Positions 43,806 to 56,462 of a DNA stretch of 64,000 nucleotides are shown piece by piece. This DNA is from Vibrio sp. JPW-9-11-11 (GTDB taxonomy: Bacteria; Pseudomonadota; Gammaproteobacteria; Enterobacterales; Vibrionaceae): the NCBI RefSeq assembly GCF_013369335.1, contig NZ_SZQJ01000036.1, positions 186,001-250,000 on the forward strand. The letters run 5' to 3'. The position numbers and the translations under genes are program-made. Below the pieces are notes generated by a model. The model saw nothing but the letters and a program-made list of their open reading frames with translations, made no database searches and was not told the origin of the DNA. How positions within the stretch are numbered: position 1 is the first letter of the stretch; each line of letters opens with the position of its first letter.

Positions 43806-43821
43806 AGTGACTCTCATCACA
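43806..43821. promoter_or_regulatory. CRP-like site, malT side
   Basis: AGTGA-CTCTCA-TCACA also matches 9 of 10 fixed CRP bases. It lies about 190 bases before the malT start, which suggests catabolite control of malT as in E. coli. The malP-malT gap of about 560 bases holds these sites and no gene. Confidence 0.75.
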
Positions 43822-44012
43822 AATATAGGGCGTAGAAGAGACCAAAATGTGAAATATGCGAAAAACCGACGGCTGATCAATAACTGTTGCTTTTAATCTC
43901 CAGTAATATTCTTGCCAATAAGCCAAATTGAACAAATTTTGCTCAAGATTGCATCCCATTCACTGACAGTGAACCCGTGATCGCCAGCAGGATAACGAAT
44001 AGGGAACAAAAG

Positions 44013-46721
44013 ATGTGGATTCCTTCAAAATTAACGCGCCCAGGTCGATTGCATAACGCAATCGTACGACCAAGAGTGCTTGATTTACTGCAACAAGCGC
44101 CTTTCTACAAACTGGTGCTACTCCGCTCCCCTGCTGGATATGGCAAAACCACGATGGCGGCGCAATGGCTGTCAGATAAGCCTCATGTGGGTTGGTATAG
44201 CATAGATGAGAGCGACAACGACTCATTTCGCTTTATTAACTACTTACTGAAAGCGCTCAACAAAGCCACTGATAGCAGTTGCCCAAACTCGCAAAAACTG
44301 GCCGAAAAACGCCAGTTTTCGTCACTTCATTCCCTGTTTGGTGAAGTGTTTACCGAAATGTCGAATTTTCATCAAGAGTGCTATCTGGTGCTGGATGATT
44401 ATCATTTGATCGCCGATGATGAAATTCACGAAGCGATGCGCTTCTTTCTAAAACACATGCCCGATAATTTAACTTTGGTGGTGACAAGCCGCGCTGCGCC
44501 TCCACTCGGCACCGCAAACCTGCGCGTTCGCGACTTAATGATTGAGATCGGCGATGAGCTACTCGCGTTTGACACCGAAGAGACCACGCGCTTCTTTAAT
44601 CAGCGCGTCAGTGACGGCATTGATGACACCACAGCCAATAACTTGCGCCAGTATGTTGAAGGTTGGCCATCTGCACTGCAGTTGATCGCACTACAGGCAC
44701 AACATCAGCACAAAACGCTCGCTCAATCAGCCGAGTCGTTCTCGCAGTTTAATCACGCTCATTTATGGGATTACTTGGTTGAAGAAGTGTTCGATCTGCT
44801 CGATCAAGAGACTCGCCTGTTCCTGTTGCAATGTTCGGTGCTTGACCATTTCAACGACCAACTCGTTTCTGAACTGACCGAGCGTGAAGATGCACTCAGT
44901 ATGATAGAGTCACTCAACCGCTTTGGTCTGTTTATTCATCCTCTAGAAGGCGAGCAGAACTGGTACCGTTTCCACAATTTGTTCGCAGAGTTCCTCTCTC
45001 ATGAGCGCACCGCCCGTATTCCTCAACAAGAAAAACCCTTGCACCGCAAAGCGGCCACCGCTTGGTTGAAGCTGTCCTCGCCTCACCAAGCTCTGCGCCA
45101 CGCTCAGGACGCGAGCGATAGCCAATTGACCGCAGATATCTTAAGCCAATACGGTTGGAAGATGTTTAATAGCGGTGAACTGCAAACGTTGGAAAAGGCC
45201 ATCAACTCTCTGACCACAGAGCAGCTCTACAGCGAACCTAAGCTGTGTATGTTGCAGGCTTGGCTGGCACAAAGCCAGCACCGGTATAACGACGTGGGCG
45301 ATCTGTTGTCCAAAGCCGATCAGCATATGGCCAAGCTCAATGTGGTTCTGAGTAGCAAAGAGCAAGGCGAGTTTAACGCGTTACGCGCCCAAGTAGCGAT
45401 CAACCGCAATGAACCCGAGCAAGCCCTAGAGCTCGCAGAGCTCGCGCTCAGCCAACTTGATTCCACCGTCTACCGCAGCCGCATCGTGGCCACTTCTGTC
45501 GTCGGTGAGGTCAACCATGTTTTAGGTCACCTCAGCCGAGCGCTGCCTATGATGCAGCAAACAGAAAAACTCGCGCGCCAATACCAGGTTTATCATCAAG
45601 CGTTGTGGGCGATGCTACAACAGAGCGAGATTTTAATTGCTCAGGGTTATGTGCAAGCCGCTTACGAAGTTCAGGATAATGCGTTCAAGCTAATCGAAGA
45701 GCAGCAACTTCACCAGGTGCCTTTGCACGAATTTTTACTACGGGTGCGCGCGCAGATCCTGTGGTGTTGGAACCGCCTCGATGAAGCCGAAGAGTGCGCA
45801 TACAAAGGACTGGATGTACTCGGTAACCACAGCCCAAGTAAGCACTTACATAGCTACTCTATGTTGGCACGCATAGCCATTGGTCGTGGTGAAATTGACA
45901 AAGCAGGCAAATTTATCGATCAGATTGTGCATCTACTCAAGCAGTCAACCTACCACGTTGACTGGACAGCGAATGCCTCACTTTCTCTGATCCTGTTTTG
46001 GCAAGCGCGCGGCGATCTCGAGTCTATTGAGCAATGGCTCGAGACGACGGTGCGTCCGGAGCAAGCATGTAACCACTTTACCCAACTTCAGTGGCGCAAC
46101 ATTGCCCGCGCCCAAATCGCGCTCGGGAAACTGGACGACGCGGATGAAACCTTGAGTTTTATCCAGCAACAAGCCAGTGACAACGAACTGCTGACCGATA
46201 CCAACCGTAATTTAATTGTACGCGCGGTATTAGCCCTCTCTCAGCATGATGAGCCGCAAGCGCAACACTACCTGAAACAAGCGCTTGAGTTGACGAACCA
46301 AACTGGAATGCTGGGCAACTTCCTGGTCGATGGCAATAAAATTGGCCATATCCTTGAAAAACTCAACAACAAACACGATTTGGGTGATTTAGAGCGCCAT
46401 CGTGCCCAACAGTTGTTGAAGGCCATTTCAACCCATCAACGTAGTAGCTCGATCCACTTTGATGAAGAGTTTATTGAGAAGCTCGTCAACCACCCAAACA
46501 TTCCAGAGTTGGTGCGTACAAGCCCGCTAACGCAACGCGAGTGGCAGGTTCTGGGCTTGATCTACTCTGGCTTCAGCAACGAACAAATTGCGCAAGAGCT
46601 TGACGTTGCGGGTACGACGATCAAAACGCACATTCGCAATCTGTACCAAAAACTAAATATTGCGAACCGAAAAGAGGCGATTAAAACGGCTGAGAATCTG
46701 TTGCAGTTAATGGGGTACTGA
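44013..46721 (+). CDS. malT: Maltose regulon activator MalT
   Basis: This 902-residue STAND-type ATPase regulator has Walker [10 protein letters not shown] near residue 40, a LVLDDYHLI Walker B region, central repeats that bind maltotriose, and a C-terminal LuxR-type helix-turn-helix. The last of these reads [20 protein letters not shown] and [20 protein letters not shown]. It activates maltose and maltodextrin genes when bound to ATP and maltotriose. The start is ATG 44013 ([10 protein letters not shown]), the conserved MalT N-terminus, rather than the in-frame start at 43977. It is divergent from malP, its likely target, and ends at a strong terminator. Confidence 0.95.
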   Translation: MWIPSKLTRPGRLHNAIVRPRVLDLLQQAPFYKLVLLRSPAGYGKTTMAAQWLSDKPHVGWYSIDESDNDSFRFINYLLKALNKATDSSCPNSQKLAEKRQFSSLHSLFGEVFTEMSNFHQECYLVLDDYHLIADDEIHEAMRFFLKHMPDNLTLVVTSRAAPPLGTANLRVRDLMIEIGDELLAFDTEETTRFFNQRVSDGIDDTTANNLRQYVEGWPSALQLIALQAQHQHKTLAQSAESFSQFNHAHLWDYLVEEVFDLLDQETRLFLLQCSVLDHFNDQLVSELTEREDALSMIESLNRFGLFIHPLEGEQNWYRFHNLFAEFLSHERTARIPQQEKPLHRKAATAWLKLSSPHQALRHAQDASDSQLTADILSQYGWKMFNSGELQTLEKAINSLTTEQLYSEPKLCMLQAWLAQSQHRYNDVGDLLSKADQHMAKLNVVLSSKEQGEFNALRAQVAINRNEPEQALELAELALSQLDSTVYRSRIVATSVVGEVNHVLGHLSRALPMMQQTEKLARQYQVYHQALWAMLQQSEILIAQGYVQAAYEVQDNAFKLIEEQQLHQVPLHEFLLRVRAQILWCWNRLDEAEECAYKGLDVLGNHSPSKHLHSYSMLARIAIGRGEIDKAGKFIDQIVHLLKQSTYHVDWTANASLSLILFWQARGDLESIEQWLETTVRPEQACNHFTQLQWRNIARAQIALGKLDDADETLSFIQQQASDNELLTDTNRNLIVRAVLALSQHDEPQAQHYLKQALELTNQTGMLGNFLVDGNKIGHILEKLNNKHDLGDLERHRAQQLLKAISTHQRSSSIHFDEEFIEKLVNHPNIPELVRTSPLTQREWQVLGLIYSGFSNEQIAQELDVAGTTIKTHIRNLYQKLNIANRKEAIKTAENLLQLMGY

Positions 46722-46742
46722 GCCCGCCCCCACCCCAGCGTT

Positions 46743-46774
46743 AAAAACGTAAGGCTCAATCCTTACGTTTTTTT
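46743..46774 (+). terminator. Terminator after malT
   Basis: A 12-base-pair stem (46743-46754 with 46761-46772) with a 6-base loop ends in a T-run, 21 bases after the malT stop. Confidence 0.92.
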
Positions 46775-46863
46775 ATCTTGACTCCAAGATGAGTGTTTAA
46801 CCGTCTTTGCCGCTGGGCATGTTGCGCTTCTAATGCCACAATGTCATTGATATCTATAAATTA

Positions 46864-49767
46864 ATGAGAATACGTTCAATGGCTTGGCTTAAGGTTTCTA
46901 CCCTCTCTATTGCACTTGGCTGTGCAATTTCCATCCCGTTTAGTTCGCAAGCCGAACTGGGCGATACTCCCATCATAGGCGGGATCTTTAACTCATCCCA
47001 CATACTGAAAAACCAAATCCTTGGTTCACTCTCTTACTCCACCCGGTTTGCCCGTGATATGACGCTGTTTACTATCGGTGGGATGACTCTGGAAACTTAC
47101 CTGCTTACGCTCCCCTTAGACGCCAAAACCAAAGCGAGCGTGATGGGTCAGTTAGCCGATCCGAGCTACTCGATTCCACTGGGCTATTTTCTCTATCAAT
47201 TCTACGACCGATACAGCGACATTGAACCAGGAGATCATTTCAAAGCCCATTTAGAGACGGTCTACGACCCACAAGTACTCAAAGGTTTTGAGCACTCGCT
47301 ATATCATTTGCAACCTCAGCCCGAGACACCTGTAACTCAAGTGAACAAGGAGCAGTCTCATCATGAAGGTATCAAGGTCGATCGTGACTTTATCGCCACC
47401 ATGGTGACCGTCTACGATGCGCTAGTACAAATTGGTGAGTGGCAAAATATGGAGCACCTACCCGATCAATACCAGTATCTGACCCATGCAGACGCCGACC
47501 TAAATTTGGTTGATAAGATTCAACCCATTGTGGTTGATATTATTGATCAGGCCGCAGCAGGTATGGATAACGGAGAGATGAAAAATGCTCTGCTGACGAT
47601 TGTCGCAGACGGCGCCGCCGAACGGGCTCACGTGCCCAATAACAAAGCTCAAGCATTGACCATTACCTTGATTGACTTCGTCCGACTCAATGTCCTCAAA
47701 GCCTACCGTCAGTTTGTTTTTAATGACGAACGTCAGCAGCAACTTGATGACTGGCTGCAGACGAGCTTTGACCGCAACCCGCTCGAAACTCATGCATTTC
47801 TCTACTCGCAACAACACCGGCGCTTAGCAGTACAAGTTACCGTTGACGGACTGCAACAAGGACTGATTGAGGGACTTGTCGATCCTAGCCTACCGTTTGT
47901 AAAGCAGGCCTACCGCAATTATCAACAGCGAGAGCAACTCTCCACGCCACTGGCGACATCCCGTCCCGAACACGCGCTCGATATGCGTTTTTTGCAAACC
48001 TTAGCCGAACAAACCTACCAAGACCCAAACTACCTACCCTTTTTCAAACACCTCTATGCAACGCATCGTGACTCGATTGCCCAAGTTGGGATTTCATCGA
48101 CCCCAACGATTAGTGTGCGCAATCTTCCTATCATCAAAACAGGCGCAAAGGTCGCCGGAAAGCAGGGCACCGGCATTCCTAACTTTCACTTTGTTGACCG
48201 CGAGCAAGATCGAGCCTACTACTTCTTTGGCAATGATGCGTTACAACTTGATCGCTTAATGCAGCACAATCAAGTACAAACTATGTTTGACCGCCTGGTC
48301 CATCTTAAAACTTTAAACTGCAACGCCCAATATGACTGGAATGCCCACACTAGCTATGACGGCCTGGTGAACTTAGGTGCGGGAGAAGCGCTCAGAGATT
48401 TTGGTGAGAAACGCTGTTTGCGCGAGCTCGATCAAAGGGCGCAAGTGGAAACGACATTAACTAAGCTTCGCCAATCCTTGATGGACAACATCACTACTTA
48501 TCTGGACATCCCTCGCTGGGATATCTATACCCGGTTGACCAGAAAATGGAAAATTGAGCAAGACCTGACTCACTACAGTAAGCTTGATGGCCAAGGCATG
48601 CCTGATTACACTCTGATCTACAACCCGTGGCCAGATCACTTTGCTCACTTTGTTGGGCCTTTTAGTGACGAGATCATCATGCCGAGTGGCGAACTCAACC
48701 GTTTGGATTATTGGCTAAGGCGGGTTGAGCAAAGTTATCGTCGAGCGGGCGTCTACTCGCAAACATTATGGGGCATGGCAGGCGATCACGGACTCGCGCC
48801 CGTTTACTACACCTTAAACCCAGAAAAAACGATTTTCGAACCATTACAAGAGAAACTTGGCTACCCACTGGTGGTGAAGAAGATCTCATCTGACGAAGGA
48901 GAAGGGCCAAAGATAACCAATGCACTCAATTATCCGACCAACCATGGACTTGATGTGGTTGTCGCATCGACGGCAGGCGGCAACTTCATGCTTGACCTCT
49001 TTAACGCCGAACAAGGTTGGGCCACTCAACCTGTTTATTCAGAGCTGATACGATGGCAGCCGATCAACGCCCAAGCTGGAGAGCGTATCGATATCATCAC
49101 GCAGGCACTTCACTATTTAGGTGATAGCCTCGACTATATGGTGTTGCGCCAACAGAGTTGCAACGAACAGCAGTGCCATGTTCGTCTCGTGGCTAAACGA
49201 GACGGTCAGCGCTATGATGAGCAGATCATCAAACAGGGTGAGCGTTATTACTATGGCGCCATGGATACGGCCTCTCACAACGTTAAGCTGCTGGATGTTA
49301 AAACGCTGAATCCGTACTTATCACAACCCTCTAAACAAGCACTCGATAACTTTGCCTACCTAGTCGGAAAGTGTGTTGATCGAGCGGATATTCGCAATAG
49401 TCAAACATGGTGTAATGCTGAACAATGGCGTGAGCTCACTCGTTTCACCCCTCGCCCCGACTCAGTGGTACAGCTTGCGGCACTCTATGCCGAGGAGAGA
49501 GCCGGTACGATTAACCTCTTCCCACGTCAAGGGGTGGGTTACAATACCAAAGTACCAGGTCGACATGCAGGTGAGAGCTACTTAGAAAAAGATGCCTTTA
49601 TTGGCTTTTGGGGCGCCCCTGTCGGTCAAAACTCGACGCCATTGACGATAGAGGCAAATGGCTCACTAGCGCCAACGCTGTACGAGTACCTGACTGGTGA
49701 TGAGGTCGTGGCAGGAGAGAATGGGTGGGGGTATCCTTCACTGCTCAACAAGCTCGATATACACTAG
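46864..49767 (+). CDS. Large secreted alkaline-phosphatase-superfamily protein
   Basis: The 967-residue protein has a signal peptide (cleavage near residue 30, after FSSQA), so it is periplasmic or surface-exposed. A roughly 350-residue helical N-terminal part precedes the phosphatase fold. That fold shows PWPDHFAHFVGPFSDEI, which resembles the metal-binding D-x2-H-x2-H segment of nucleotide pyrophosphatase/phosphodiesterase enzymes, and WGMAGDHGLAPVY, with the second metal Asp-His pair. GKQGTGIPNFHFVDR may hold the nucleophile threonine; this is inference. The substrate is unknown. ATG 46864 is used; ATG 46879 (MAWLKV), with GAGAA upstream, is an equally good start and leaves a more typical signal peptide. 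It is monocistronic. Confidence 0.72.
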   Translation: MRIRSMAWLKVSTLSIALGCAISIPFSSQAELGDTPIIGGIFNSSHILKNQILGSLSYSTRFARDMTLFTIGGMTLETYLLTLPLDAKTKASVMGQLADPSYSIPLGYFLYQFYDRYSDIEPGDHFKAHLETVYDPQVLKGFEHSLYHLQPQPETPVTQVNKEQSHHEGIKVDRDFIATMVTVYDALVQIGEWQNMEHLPDQYQYLTHADADLNLVDKIQPIVVDIIDQAAAGMDNGEMKNALLTIVADGAAERAHVPNNKAQALTITLIDFVRLNVLKAYRQFVFNDERQQQLDDWLQTSFDRNPLETHAFLYSQQHRRLAVQVTVDGLQQGLIEGLVDPSLPFVKQAYRNYQQREQLSTPLATSRPEHALDMRFLQTLAEQTYQDPNYLPFFKHLYATHRDSIAQVGISSTPTISVRNLPIIKTGAKVAGKQGTGIPNFHFVDREQDRAYYFFGNDALQLDRLMQHNQVQTMFDRLVHLKTLNCNAQYDWNAHTSYDGLVNLGAGEALRDFGEKRCLRELDQRAQVETTLTKLRQSLMDNITTYLDIPRWDIYTRLTRKWKIEQDLTHYSKLDGQGMPDYTLIYNPWPDHFAHFVGPFSDEIIMPSGELNRLDYWLRRVEQSYRRAGVYSQTLWGMAGDHGLAPVYYTLNPEKTIFEPLQEKLGYPLVVKKISSDEGEGPKITNALNYPTNHGLDVVVASTAGGNFMLDLFNAEQGWATQPVYSELIRWQPINAQAGERIDIITQALHYLGDSLDYMVLRQQSCNEQQCHVRLVAKRDGQRYDEQIIKQGERYYYGAMDTASHNVKLLDVKTLNPYLSQPSKQALDNFAYLVGKCVDRADIRNSQTWCNAEQWRELTRFTPRPDSVVQLAALYAEERAGTINLFPRQGVGYNTKVPGRHAGESYLEKDAFIGFWGAPVGQNSTPLTIEANGSLAPTLYEYLTGDEVVAGENGWGYPSLLNKLDIH

Positions 49768-49779
49768 TCCGCAAACAGT

Positions 49780-49806
49780 AAAAAAGCGCCGATTGGCGCT
49801 TTTTTT
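49780..49806 (+). terminator. Bidirectional terminator between phosphatase-like gene and yibL
   Basis: A stem of A-run plus GCGCC (49780-49790) pairs with GGCGC plus T-run (49795-49806) around a 4-base loop. It overlaps the yibL stop codon on the minus strand and serves the plus-strand gene. Confidence 0.85.
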
Positions 49807-50161
49807 AAAACTTCTTCGGCGCGTAGCCCGTCATCACTTCAAGACGTAGCTCTTTGCCCAATTTAGTCATTGGGTGCACAACCACAAGCCCTTTGACTGA
49901 TTTCTTCAGTTTCCCCATATCAGCCTGTTCAGCCTTAGTGATGGGACGAGAGAAAGGCATATCTAACAAGCTCTTACGCTCTTTGTTCATGTCGTACTTA
50001 AGTTTATGCTGAGTCGCACTGGCCTTTTTGTTTAGCTTCTCGAGCTCATCAGTAAACTTGCTGATCATCTCTTGGTCATCACGGCCTTTGGCAGCCTCCA
50101 ACTTACGCTGACAAGTATCAATGCGGTTGTTTAGGTTCTGTAGTTCTTGCTTCAGGCTCAT
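49805..50161 (-). CDS. yibL: YibL-type ribosome-associated protein
   Basis: The 118-residue protein starts with a charged coiled-coil region (about 1-65) and ends in [20 protein letters not shown] with [17 protein letters not shown] following. This segment is nearly identical to that of E. coli YibL, a small protein found with ribosomes whose exact role is not established. ATG 50161 is used. The gene is monocistronic and divergent from the metallopeptidase gene. Confidence 0.9.
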   Translation of the reverse strand: MSLKQELQNLNNRIDTCQRKLEAAKGRDDQEMISKFTDELEKLNKKASATQHKLKYDMNKERKSLLDMPFSRPITKAEQADMGKLKKSVKGLVVVHPMTKLGKELRLEVMTGYAPKKF

Positions 50162-50338
50162 GGGGGTTACTCTTTAACAAACGGAAAGGTCGGCGAGTGT
50201 AGCATAAGCCCAGTCACTGCCCTACTAATAATCACCAAAGAGACTTAAGTTGTTGCCCTTAAGCTTTACGCTACGCAACCCAACGAATTTTGTGTCAATA
50301 TTGAACCAATAAAAAGATAACAATGCTGAAGGATATCT

Positions 50339-51112
50339 ATGTTGCGAAAAGCCCTGATGGCATGCATTGCCTTTTCCTATGCATCTTCCGCTGTCGCGAA
50401 GAATAATATTGAGATTCGGTACCTTGAGCCGAAAAACCAACTGCATACTGAGATCGAAGCAGCTATTCGACACAGCGACGTTAATCAAACTATCGTCGAG
50501 CTTTCTAACCAACTCTTTCCATTTAATCAAGCGCTCACTGTCGAGTACGGCGGTGACCAAGGCCCACTGTACAATCCGGAAACGCACGTTGTACACATAC
50601 CGTATAGTTTCTACCAAGAGGCTCTCTCTTACTTCAAACAGAACAAATACGACCAGAAGTATGGTAAGTCAGCAAAGGCAGGTACTATGGATACTATCCT
50701 GCACACACTTCTACACGAAGTGGGACATGCGTATATCGCAGACCAAGCCATCCCGGTGTTAGGCAAAGAAGAAGATGCGGTTGATAACTTTGCCGCCATC
50801 ATAATGATTGAATACCTCAACGATGGCGCAGACGCTGCGATAAGCGCCGCCGATATGTTTGCTTTCGAATCAGCTCAGCGCCCGGATTACTACGACTTTG
50901 GTGAGTACATCGACGAACATAGCTTCGATCTACAACGCTATTTCTCAACTCTGTGCTTGATATATGGTAGTGATCCCGAGCAGCATCAGAGCCTGCTCGA
51001 CGAAGTAGAAAATGACTATCTCGCTGACAGACAAGACTTTTGCCAGTTTCAGTATCAAGCCACCTCACAAAGCTGGCATCATTATCTAAAAGGCCAACGC
51101 GCTGATCAGTAA
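50339..51112 (+). CDS. DUF4344 putative secreted metallopeptidase
   Basis: The 257-residue protein has a signal peptide (MLRKALMACIAFSYASSAVA) and the zinc motif HEVGH in LLHEVGHAYI, with a downstream EDAVDNFAAI segment that supplies the third ligand in the DUF4344 family. It should be a small periplasmic or secreted zinc protease; the substrate is unknown. AAGGA is placed well before ATG 50339. The DCC-family gene follows after 38 bases and may be cotranscribed. Confidence 0.82.
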   Translation: MLRKALMACIAFSYASSAVAKNNIEIRYLEPKNQLHTEIEAAIRHSDVNQTIVELSNQLFPFNQALTVEYGGDQGPLYNPETHVVHIPYSFYQEALSYFKQNKYDQKYGKSAKAGTMDTILHTLLHEVGHAYIADQAIPVLGKEEDAVDNFAAIIMIEYLNDGADAAISAADMFAFESAQRPDYYDFGEYIDEHSFDLQRYFSTLCLIYGSDPEQHQSLLDEVENDYLADRQDFCQFQYQATSQSWHHYLKGQRADQ

Positions 51113-51150
51113 TCGGTTTTCGTTCGTAATAGCGAGTAAAGGAGAAAACT

Positions 51151-51537
51151 ATGTATCAACTGATCATTTTTTATGATGGCTTGTGCCCTCTATGCGTCAA
51201 AGAGATGGAGGCACTGCAACGCCACGACTCGCGCCAACAAATTAAATTGGTCGATATTCAAGGCCAAGAAATGCGCCACTATCCATCCATCGACAAAAAC
51301 AAAGCAGGACAAATCTTACACGCCATCACTCCTGAGGGCACAGTGTTACTGGGGCTCGATGTCACCTATCGAGCTTGGAAATTGGTCGGCAAAGGTTGGA
51401 TCTATGCGCCACTTCGCTGGTCGGTGGTCAAACCTCTGGCAGACTGGGCTTACTTACAGCTTGCACGCAACCGATACCGTTGGTCTAAGTTACTGACAGG
51501 CAAGAGTAAATGTGAGAGTGGTCAATGTTCTCGCTAG
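51151..51537 (+). CDS. DCC-family thiol-disulfide oxidoreductase (DUF393)
   Basis: The 128-residue protein has the N-terminal FYDGLCPLCVKEMEAL segment with the D-G-x-C-P-x-C motif of the DUF393/DCC family, a thioredoxin-like fold. A G-x-D-V-TYRAW segment follows, as usual. Members are probably redox enzymes, but their partners are mostly unknown. AAAGGAG precedes ATG 51151. The C-terminus adds a further CESGQC pair. Confidence 0.87.
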   Translation: MYQLIIFYDGLCPLCVKEMEALQRHDSRQQIKLVDIQGQEMRHYPSIDKNKAGQILHAITPEGTVLLGLDVTYRAWKLVGKGWIYAPLRWSVVKPLADWAYLQLARNRYRWSKLLTGKSKCESGQCSR

Positions 51538-51722
51538 TTAGTACTAATGTCTAATAATTAAGCGTTACAAACCTCTCAAGACTCACAGTCCTTGGTCGAT
51601 AAATTGGCTAATCTAAATAGATAAACTTTTGGTCTATAACAATGATTCCAATAACAGGACGCCATCTCTAGACCCACGCTACTAGACATGATGTCACTTT
51701 ATACCAATAACAGGATGTTTGT

Positions 51723-53384
51723 ATGAGTCTTTCAATTCGTAGTCGCCTCTATATTTTGGCCCTAGTGCCATTACTAGTGATCACCCTTGGCATGCTGGGG
51801 GTCACGTATCTAAAAACCTCGGAACTCAACGATCAACAGATCGAAGTGACGCGTTCAAATATGATGAACATGAAAAAAGAGGAACTGAAAAACTATATTC
51901 AAATGGCAAAATCGGCCATTACCCCGTTTCTTCAACGCGGAGCCTCGTTGGAAGACGCCCTACCAACTCTTAAAACACTCGAATACGGAGAGTCTGGCTA
52001 CGTGTTTGCTTATGACTCAAAAGGGGTTCGAGTCGCTGTGGGTAAAAGCGACAAAGGCATTGGTGAGAATTTTTGGAACTTACAAGACAAGCAAGGCAAC
52101 TATCTGATTCAAGACTTGCTACGCAACGCCAAGACAGGTGATTTCACCACTTACTACTTCCCGAAACCTGGCCAAACAGAAGCATTACCGAAACTGAGCT
52201 ACTCCATCTTTATCCCTGAATGGGATGTGATGCTGGGTACAGGGTTCTACACCGATGATATCGATGCCATTATTGCCGAAATGGAACAAGCCACCACCAG
52301 CGCTTTGCAAGCCACCCTTTCTGCTATTGTGGTGTTCTGTCTCGTGATTGCAGCTATCGTTGGCGTGTTCGCCGTTGCCGTGAACCGAACGATCATGAAA
52401 CCGCTCGAAATGTTTGATGCATCGATCAGCTCTTTTGCCAGTGGTGACGCCGACCTAACCGCTCGCATGGAAGATTTCAAAGCGCCAGAATTTGCCAAAC
52501 TTAGCAGCAACTTCAACGCCTTTGTCGCCAGCCTACAAACCATTATTCGTAGCGTGAGTGACGTGGGTCAGCAGGTGGTTTCAGAAACCAATAATATGTC
52601 GCTACGGGCAGCGAAAGTAGACGAATTGGCATCAGGACAACGTGAAGAAACCGAGCAAGTCGCGACCGCGATGACCGAAATGACCACGACCGCGAGTGAA
52701 ATCTCCAACAATGCGAGCCAAGCCGCTGACTCCGCCAAACAAGCGGATGACAACGCAAAAGACGCACAAAATATTGTCAACTCAGCCGCGCACTCTGTCG
52801 AAGCACTCGCGCAAGAAGTCTCACAAGCGAACAGCGTTATTTCACGCCTAGAAGGGGACGTACAAAATATCTCTTCTTCTCTTGAGGTCATTCAAGACAT
52901 CGCTGAACAAACCAATCTATTGGCCCTTAACGCAGCGATTGAAGCGGCACGTGCGGGTGAACAAGGCCGAGGCTTTGCCGTCGTTGCCGATGAAGTGCGC
53001 AAACTTGCTAGCCGCACCCAAGACAGCACGGGTGAGATTCACCAGATGATCGAGCAGCTCAAAGCCGCTTCTGATGATGCAGTAAAGGCGATGGAATCGA
53101 GCCAAAAACGCGGTGAAAGCACGGTAGAAGAGGCTAACGCCGCGGCACAAGCGCTGATTAAGATTCAAGAGTCAATCGGGACCATCATGGACATGAACTC
53201 ATTAATTGCAACCGCAACAGAAGAGCAGAGCCTGGTCGGCCAAGAAATTTCACAACGCGTGGTGGTCATCTCGGATCAAAGCTCACAGTCGGCCTCTCTG
53301 GCCAACGAAAACCGCGCCGGTAGCCAAGAGCTCAATCATAGAGCAAATGAGCTATACGAACTCGTTGATCGTTTTAAGGTATAA
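51723..53384 (+). CDS. Methyl-accepting chemotaxis protein with single Cache sensor
   Basis: The 553-residue protein has a first membrane helix at about 8-28 and a periplasmic single-Cache domain (about 35-185). The Cache domain includes [19 protein letters not shown] and ends in [18 protein letters not shown] second helix lies at about 193-218, followed by a HAMP domain and the cytoplasmic signalling rod. The signalling tip [20 protein letters not shown] with [20 protein letters not shown] following identifies an MCP that drives CheA. Cache sensors of this type often bind small carboxylates, but the ligand is not known. It is monocistronic, ending in tandem terminators. Confidence 0.93.
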   Translation: MSLSIRSRLYILALVPLLVITLGMLGVTYLKTSELNDQQIEVTRSNMMNMKKEELKNYIQMAKSAITPFLQRGASLEDALPTLKTLEYGESGYVFAYDSKGVRVAVGKSDKGIGENFWNLQDKQGNYLIQDLLRNAKTGDFTTYYFPKPGQTEALPKLSYSIFIPEWDVMLGTGFYTDDIDAIIAEMEQATTSALQATLSAIVVFCLVIAAIVGVFAVAVNRTIMKPLEMFDASISSFASGDADLTARMEDFKAPEFAKLSSNFNAFVASLQTIIRSVSDVGQQVVSETNNMSLRAAKVDELASGQREETEQVATAMTEMTTTASEISNNASQAADSAKQADDNAKDAQNIVNSAAHSVEALAQEVSQANSVISRLEGDVQNISSSLEVIQDIAEQTNLLALNAAIEAARAGEQGRGFAVVADEVRKLASRTQDSTGEIHQMIEQLKAASDDAVKAMESSQKRGESTVEEANAAAQALIKIQESIGTIMDMNSLIATATEEQSLVGQEISQRVVVISDQSSQSASLANENRAGSQELNHRANELYELVDRFKV

Positions 53385-53402
53385 CCTGCCACATAAAACA
53401 AG

Positions 53403-53461
53403 AACCCCACTTTAAAAGTGGGGTTCGTCGTGACTCAAAGGCACCAAACGGTGCCTTTTTA
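53403..53461 (+). terminator. Two tandem hairpins between the MCP and hapA
   Basis: A GC-rich stem (53403-53412 with 53416-53425) is followed by a second stem (53437-53445 with 53450-53458) ending in a T-run. The second is the better terminator for the MCP. The A-run ahead of it also gives a terminator on the minus strand for hapA. Confidence 0.82.
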
Positions 53462-53465
53462 TCGT

Positions 53466-55289
<1,824 letters not shown>

Positions 55290-55536
55290 TTATTCCTGTC
55301 ATTATTTAATCATCCTTTCTTCCCAACCACTCAATAGGAAGTGTTTCGCGATAAATCGCCTCAATAACATGGAAGATAAGCTTAGAAACGGGCAAGTAAG
55401 CCGTAAAAATTATTTTTACCGTATGGAGCTCATTTTTTACGCGATTTGAGGGGGGATGGGGCTCAATGACCAACTGGGCAATTTTCAGTCATTTAAAAAC
55501 AGGCACTTATGGCTAATGATAGATTTGCGTTACAAA

Positions 55537-55557
55537 TTATTAACATATTTCTATCAG
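55537..55557 (-). promoter_or_regulatory. Possible HapR/LuxR-type site upstream of hapA
   Basis: TTATTAACATATTTCTATCAG loosely resembles the LuxR/HapR palindrome (TTATTGATAAATTTATCAATA pattern) with several mismatches. It lies about 250 bases before hapA. The 427-base gap (55287-55713) otherwise holds the hapA promoter and a short hairpin at 55672-55693, with no gene seen. Confidence 0.3.
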
Positions 55558-55713
55558 CAGTGGCGGTGAGACATCAATCGAAAGTTTAGTTTTCTGATTT
55601 CAGGTTTACAGTACGAAAAACGGCCAATTAAACGTCAATATGGAGAGTGGAGTGAGGTCACCATAGCAACGGGCGCACTACAAAAAGTGCGCCTTTACTA
55701 ATGAACTTTACGA

Positions 55714-56442
55714 TCATTCAATACCATACTTGGCCAGAATCGCATCAAATGTTCCGTTGGATTTTATCTCTGCCAGTCCTTTGTTAAACGCCTCTATGTA
55801 CATGGCGCTGTTAGGGTTGGCTAACCCCGATGTGACGTGCAAGGGGTTTACTGACAGAGCATTGGAAGTAAACTCAAAGTCCGCTAAGTTCATGCCTGCA
55901 CCAGAAAGCGTTGATTTGGCAACCAGTTCATCTTCTAGCGTCAGGTCTATACGTTTCGCCATCAGTTTCTTGGCATTGGCAACCAAATCATTGGCCTCTG
56001 GCTTTTTGAAATTAGTCGCTCCCAAGAACTCATCACCGTAACCGTAGTTACGGATAATCCCAACGGTTTTGCCAGTTAAACTCTCCATACCCTTGTACTC
56101 AAAGCTATCCCCTTGACGTTTAATGAACTTGAGTGAGTTCTCCAAGTAAGGGGCACTGTACTTAAGAAAAGACGTACGCTCAGTGGTAAACCATGTCGCC
56201 ACCAGCAAGTCGACACGCCCGTCTTTGACTTCATTCAACGCTCGAGTCCAAGGCATGATTTTAAAATCGATTTGATGACCCTGGGTTTTCAGCGCTTCAG
56301 TTAGAATTTCAACTGACACCCCAGGATTGGTTTTGTCTTTCTGAACAAATGGTGCCCAAGGGTCCTGAGCCGCAGTAATAGTGGCTGCTTGTACGACAAC
56401 AGAAATACAAGCTGCAAGTACAAATATAATCAGACTTCTCAT
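55714..56442 (-). CDS. Periplasmic amino-acid-type solute-binding protein (SBP_bac_3)
   Basis: The 242-residue protein has a signal peptide (MRSLIIFVLAACISVVVQA) and a family 3 solute-binding domain. The segments DPWAPFVQKD, PGVSVEILTEALK, NEVKDGRVDLLVATWFTTERTSF and AFNKGLAEIKSNGTFDAILAKYG are typical. Such proteins bind amino acids or other small ligands in the periplasm. No permease or ATPase is adjacent. The gene follows a chemoreceptor after 20 bases on the same strand, so it may present a ligand to that receptor instead of feeding a transporter; this is inference. Confidence 0.88.
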   Translation of the reverse strand: MRSLIIFVLAACISVVVQAATITAAQDPWAPFVQKDKTNPGVSVEILTEALKTQGHQIDFKIMPWTRALNEVKDGRVDLLVATWFTTERTSFLKYSAPYLENSLKFIKRQGDSFEYKGMESLTGKTVGIIRNYGYGDEFLGATNFKKPEANDLVANAKKLMAKRIDLTLEDELVAKSTLSGAGMNLADFEFTSNALSVNPLHVTSGLANPNSAMYIEAFNKGLAEIKSNGTFDAILAKYGIE

Positions 56443-56462
56443 ACGTCGTCCTCTCTGTATGG

